In this document: positions 48,184-49,093 of the stretch, piece after piece
Position numbering within the stretch: position 1 is the first letter of the stretch
How the letters are laid out: each line of letters begins with the position of its first letter
Source of the DNA: a virus
DNA length: 49,093 nucleotides
Virus record (IMG/VR): IMGVR_UViG_3300027503_000759
Location: 1-49,093 of that record
Strand: one strand, 5' to 3'
Position numbers and translations under genes: made by a program
The notes under the pieces: model-generated
What the model saw: the letters and a program-made list of their open reading frames with translations, nothing else
What the model was told of the DNA's origin: nothing
Databases searched by the model: none

Positions 48184-49093
48184 TTATTGACCGGGCAGGG
48201 ACCGCTGAGCCATCATCATGATCTCCCGACGGGAGTCGGGCATGTGCTGTTCCTCGACCTCGCCCTTTTTGGCGATGTGTGCCAGTCTCTCTCTTTTAAT
48301 CGCGGCAGCCTGGGGGCTGTTCAAAGATTCGATGTTTTGCAGGTCCTCGTCGGTTTCCGCGACCAGGAAGATCTCGCCGGAGTCGGGCAGTTTCATCCCG
48401 GAAAGCACGGCCTCGGCTGTGGCTTCCTTCCGTTGGCGCTCACGCTCCTTGCGCTGGATGATCAGCCACCCGTCGAACGCGTCGTCATCTTTCAAGATGT
48501 CGTCATGCGGCGGATTGGGGTGTTCGGCGACATTGTCGTAGAGTTGCGACCAGGAGAGCAGGCTGCGCTGTTCCTCGGTCAGATCAACGGCGCACTTACC
48601 GAAGATATCCAGGCAGTTGGCCTTGCAGTTCCAGACCGAACGCCAGTGGTCGGATCGGGCGATGGCGCGCATGGCGGAATCGGATATCTGGGCGTCCGAA
48701 TAGGCCGTCACGGCCTCGTCCAGCAGGGAGTCGTTTCCCTTGTAGAAATCGTCACCTTTCCAGACCCGCTTGCCCTTGTCGTCCAACAAGCCACTGCCGA
48801 CCAGATAACGGGTGCGGGCAACTTGCGCAAAACCGCTGGCGCCCATCGACGCGTAGACATTCTTCTGGTTGTAGAGGGAGGCGAGTTCGATCCTGGCGAC
48901 CTGAAGAGCTTTCCGTGAGAAATCCCGCTCCTTGGACTTGAAGAAAGCCCTGAAGAGGCCGACTTTCAGTTTCTCGATATCCTTGTTGAGCGTCTCGATC
49001 TTTTTCTCGCGCTCATCATCCCAGAGACCGCTGGAACGCATCAGGGCGTCTATCTCGTCATCGCTGTAGAGTTCGTCGACCAAACCCTCAGCC
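48184..49093 (-). CDS. Partial tail-region protein, possible chaperone or tail completion protein
   Basis: The frame stays open through the window edge, so the true N-terminus is probably outside; a TTG at 49083 is possible but unproven. The visible 300 residues begin LYSDDEIDALMRSSGLWDDE, followed by a coiled coil (KKIETLNKDIEKLKVGLFRA) and YNQKNVYASMGASGFAQVAR. The C-terminal 90 residues are charged and helical (IIQRKERERQRKEATAEAVL), ending MMMAQRSLPGQ. I do not recognise the family. The location before two more small genes and the tape measure suggests tail assembly. Confidence 0.6.
   Translation of the reverse strand, partial: AEGLVDELYSDDEIDALMRSSGLWDDEREKKIETLNKDIEKLKVGLFRAFFKSKERDFSRKALQVARIELASLYNQKNVYASMGASGFAQVARTRYLVGSGLLDDKGKRVWKGDDFYKGNDSLLDEAVTAYSDAQISDSAMRAIARSDHWRSVWNCKANCLDIFGKCAVDLTEEQRSLLSWSQLYDNVAEHPNPPHDDILKDDDAFDGWLIIQRKERERQRKEATAEAVLSGMKLPDSGEIFLVAETDEDLQNIESLNSPQAAAIKRERLAHIAKKGEVEEQHMPDSRREIMMMAQRSLPGQ

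Noticed and set aside
1-49093. CRISPR arrays, tRNA genes, insertion sequences, integrase or attachment sites
   Set aside because: No direct repeats with regular spacers, no cloverleaf-like segments, and no transposase or integrase motifs were seen. Intergenic space is too small to hide most of them.

Overview
The window is a 49 kb piece of the genome of a large tailed double-stranded DNA bacteriophage (Caudoviricetes) with a long, non-contractile-looking tail module. The evidence is a phage replication and nucleotide-metabolism operon, a tape-measure gene of about 12.7 kb followed by tail genes, tight gene packing with many 1-4 base stop/start overlaps, and no rRNA, tRNA, ribosomal-protein or housekeeping genes. 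Shine-Dalgarno-like purine runs precede most starts, so the host is a bacterium. The host genus cannot be read from the sequence.

Layout. (1) Bases 1-12766, plus strand: recombination, replication and nucleotide genes. In order: a RecA/UvsX-type recombinase caught at the 3' end of an intein, a small endonuclease, two unknown small proteins, a DnaB-type helicase, a DnaG-type primase, a deoxynucleotide kinase, two PD-(D/E)XK-like nucleases, a MazG pyrophosphohydrolase, a 5'(3')-nucleotidase, a replicative C-family DNA polymerase split into two genes with a small unknown gene and a DnaQ-like exonuclease between the halves, and SSB. (2) Bases 12775-25382, plus strand: a sugar-related cassette. 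It has several GT-B and GT-A glycosyltransferases, a nucleotidyltransferase, a degenerate methyltransferase-like protein, a GNAT/aminoacyl-transferase-like protein and a GHMP-kinase-like protein. PhoH is embedded in it, and a helix-turn-helix endonuclease and two DNA-metabolism-like proteins follow. It ends at a strong intrinsic terminator (25412-25443). (3) Bases 25442-49093, minus strand, converging on the plus-strand operon: the tail module. Read in the direction of transcription it holds a partial chaperone-region protein, a 122-residue protein, a 274-residue protein with heptad repeats, a hairpin, the 4,233-residue tape measure protein, a beta-repeat protein, a 547-residue tail protein, a 1,117-residue hub-like protein, Cys-rich small proteins, a 223-residue structural protein, a terminator, and then a glycosyltransferase with two small genes.

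How it works together. The first block could supply most of a phage-encoded replisome: helicase, primase, two-part polymerase, proofreader and SSB, plus dNTP supply and recombination. The second block probably makes, activates and transfers a sugar, either onto the virion, onto phage DNA or onto the host surface; the sequence alone does not decide which. The third block builds a tail that should be unusually long.

Most notable observations: the split polymerase with its exonuclease gene lying between the halves; the apparent absence of the palindrome ACGT from the first 13.7 kb; a giant tape measure with recurring GG-x-VPG modules; the compact sugar cassette containing degenerate enzyme relatives; and two clear short-period protein repeats in tail genes. 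There is no gene-free stretch longer than about 110 bases. All product names come from reading motifs by eye. No database search was run.
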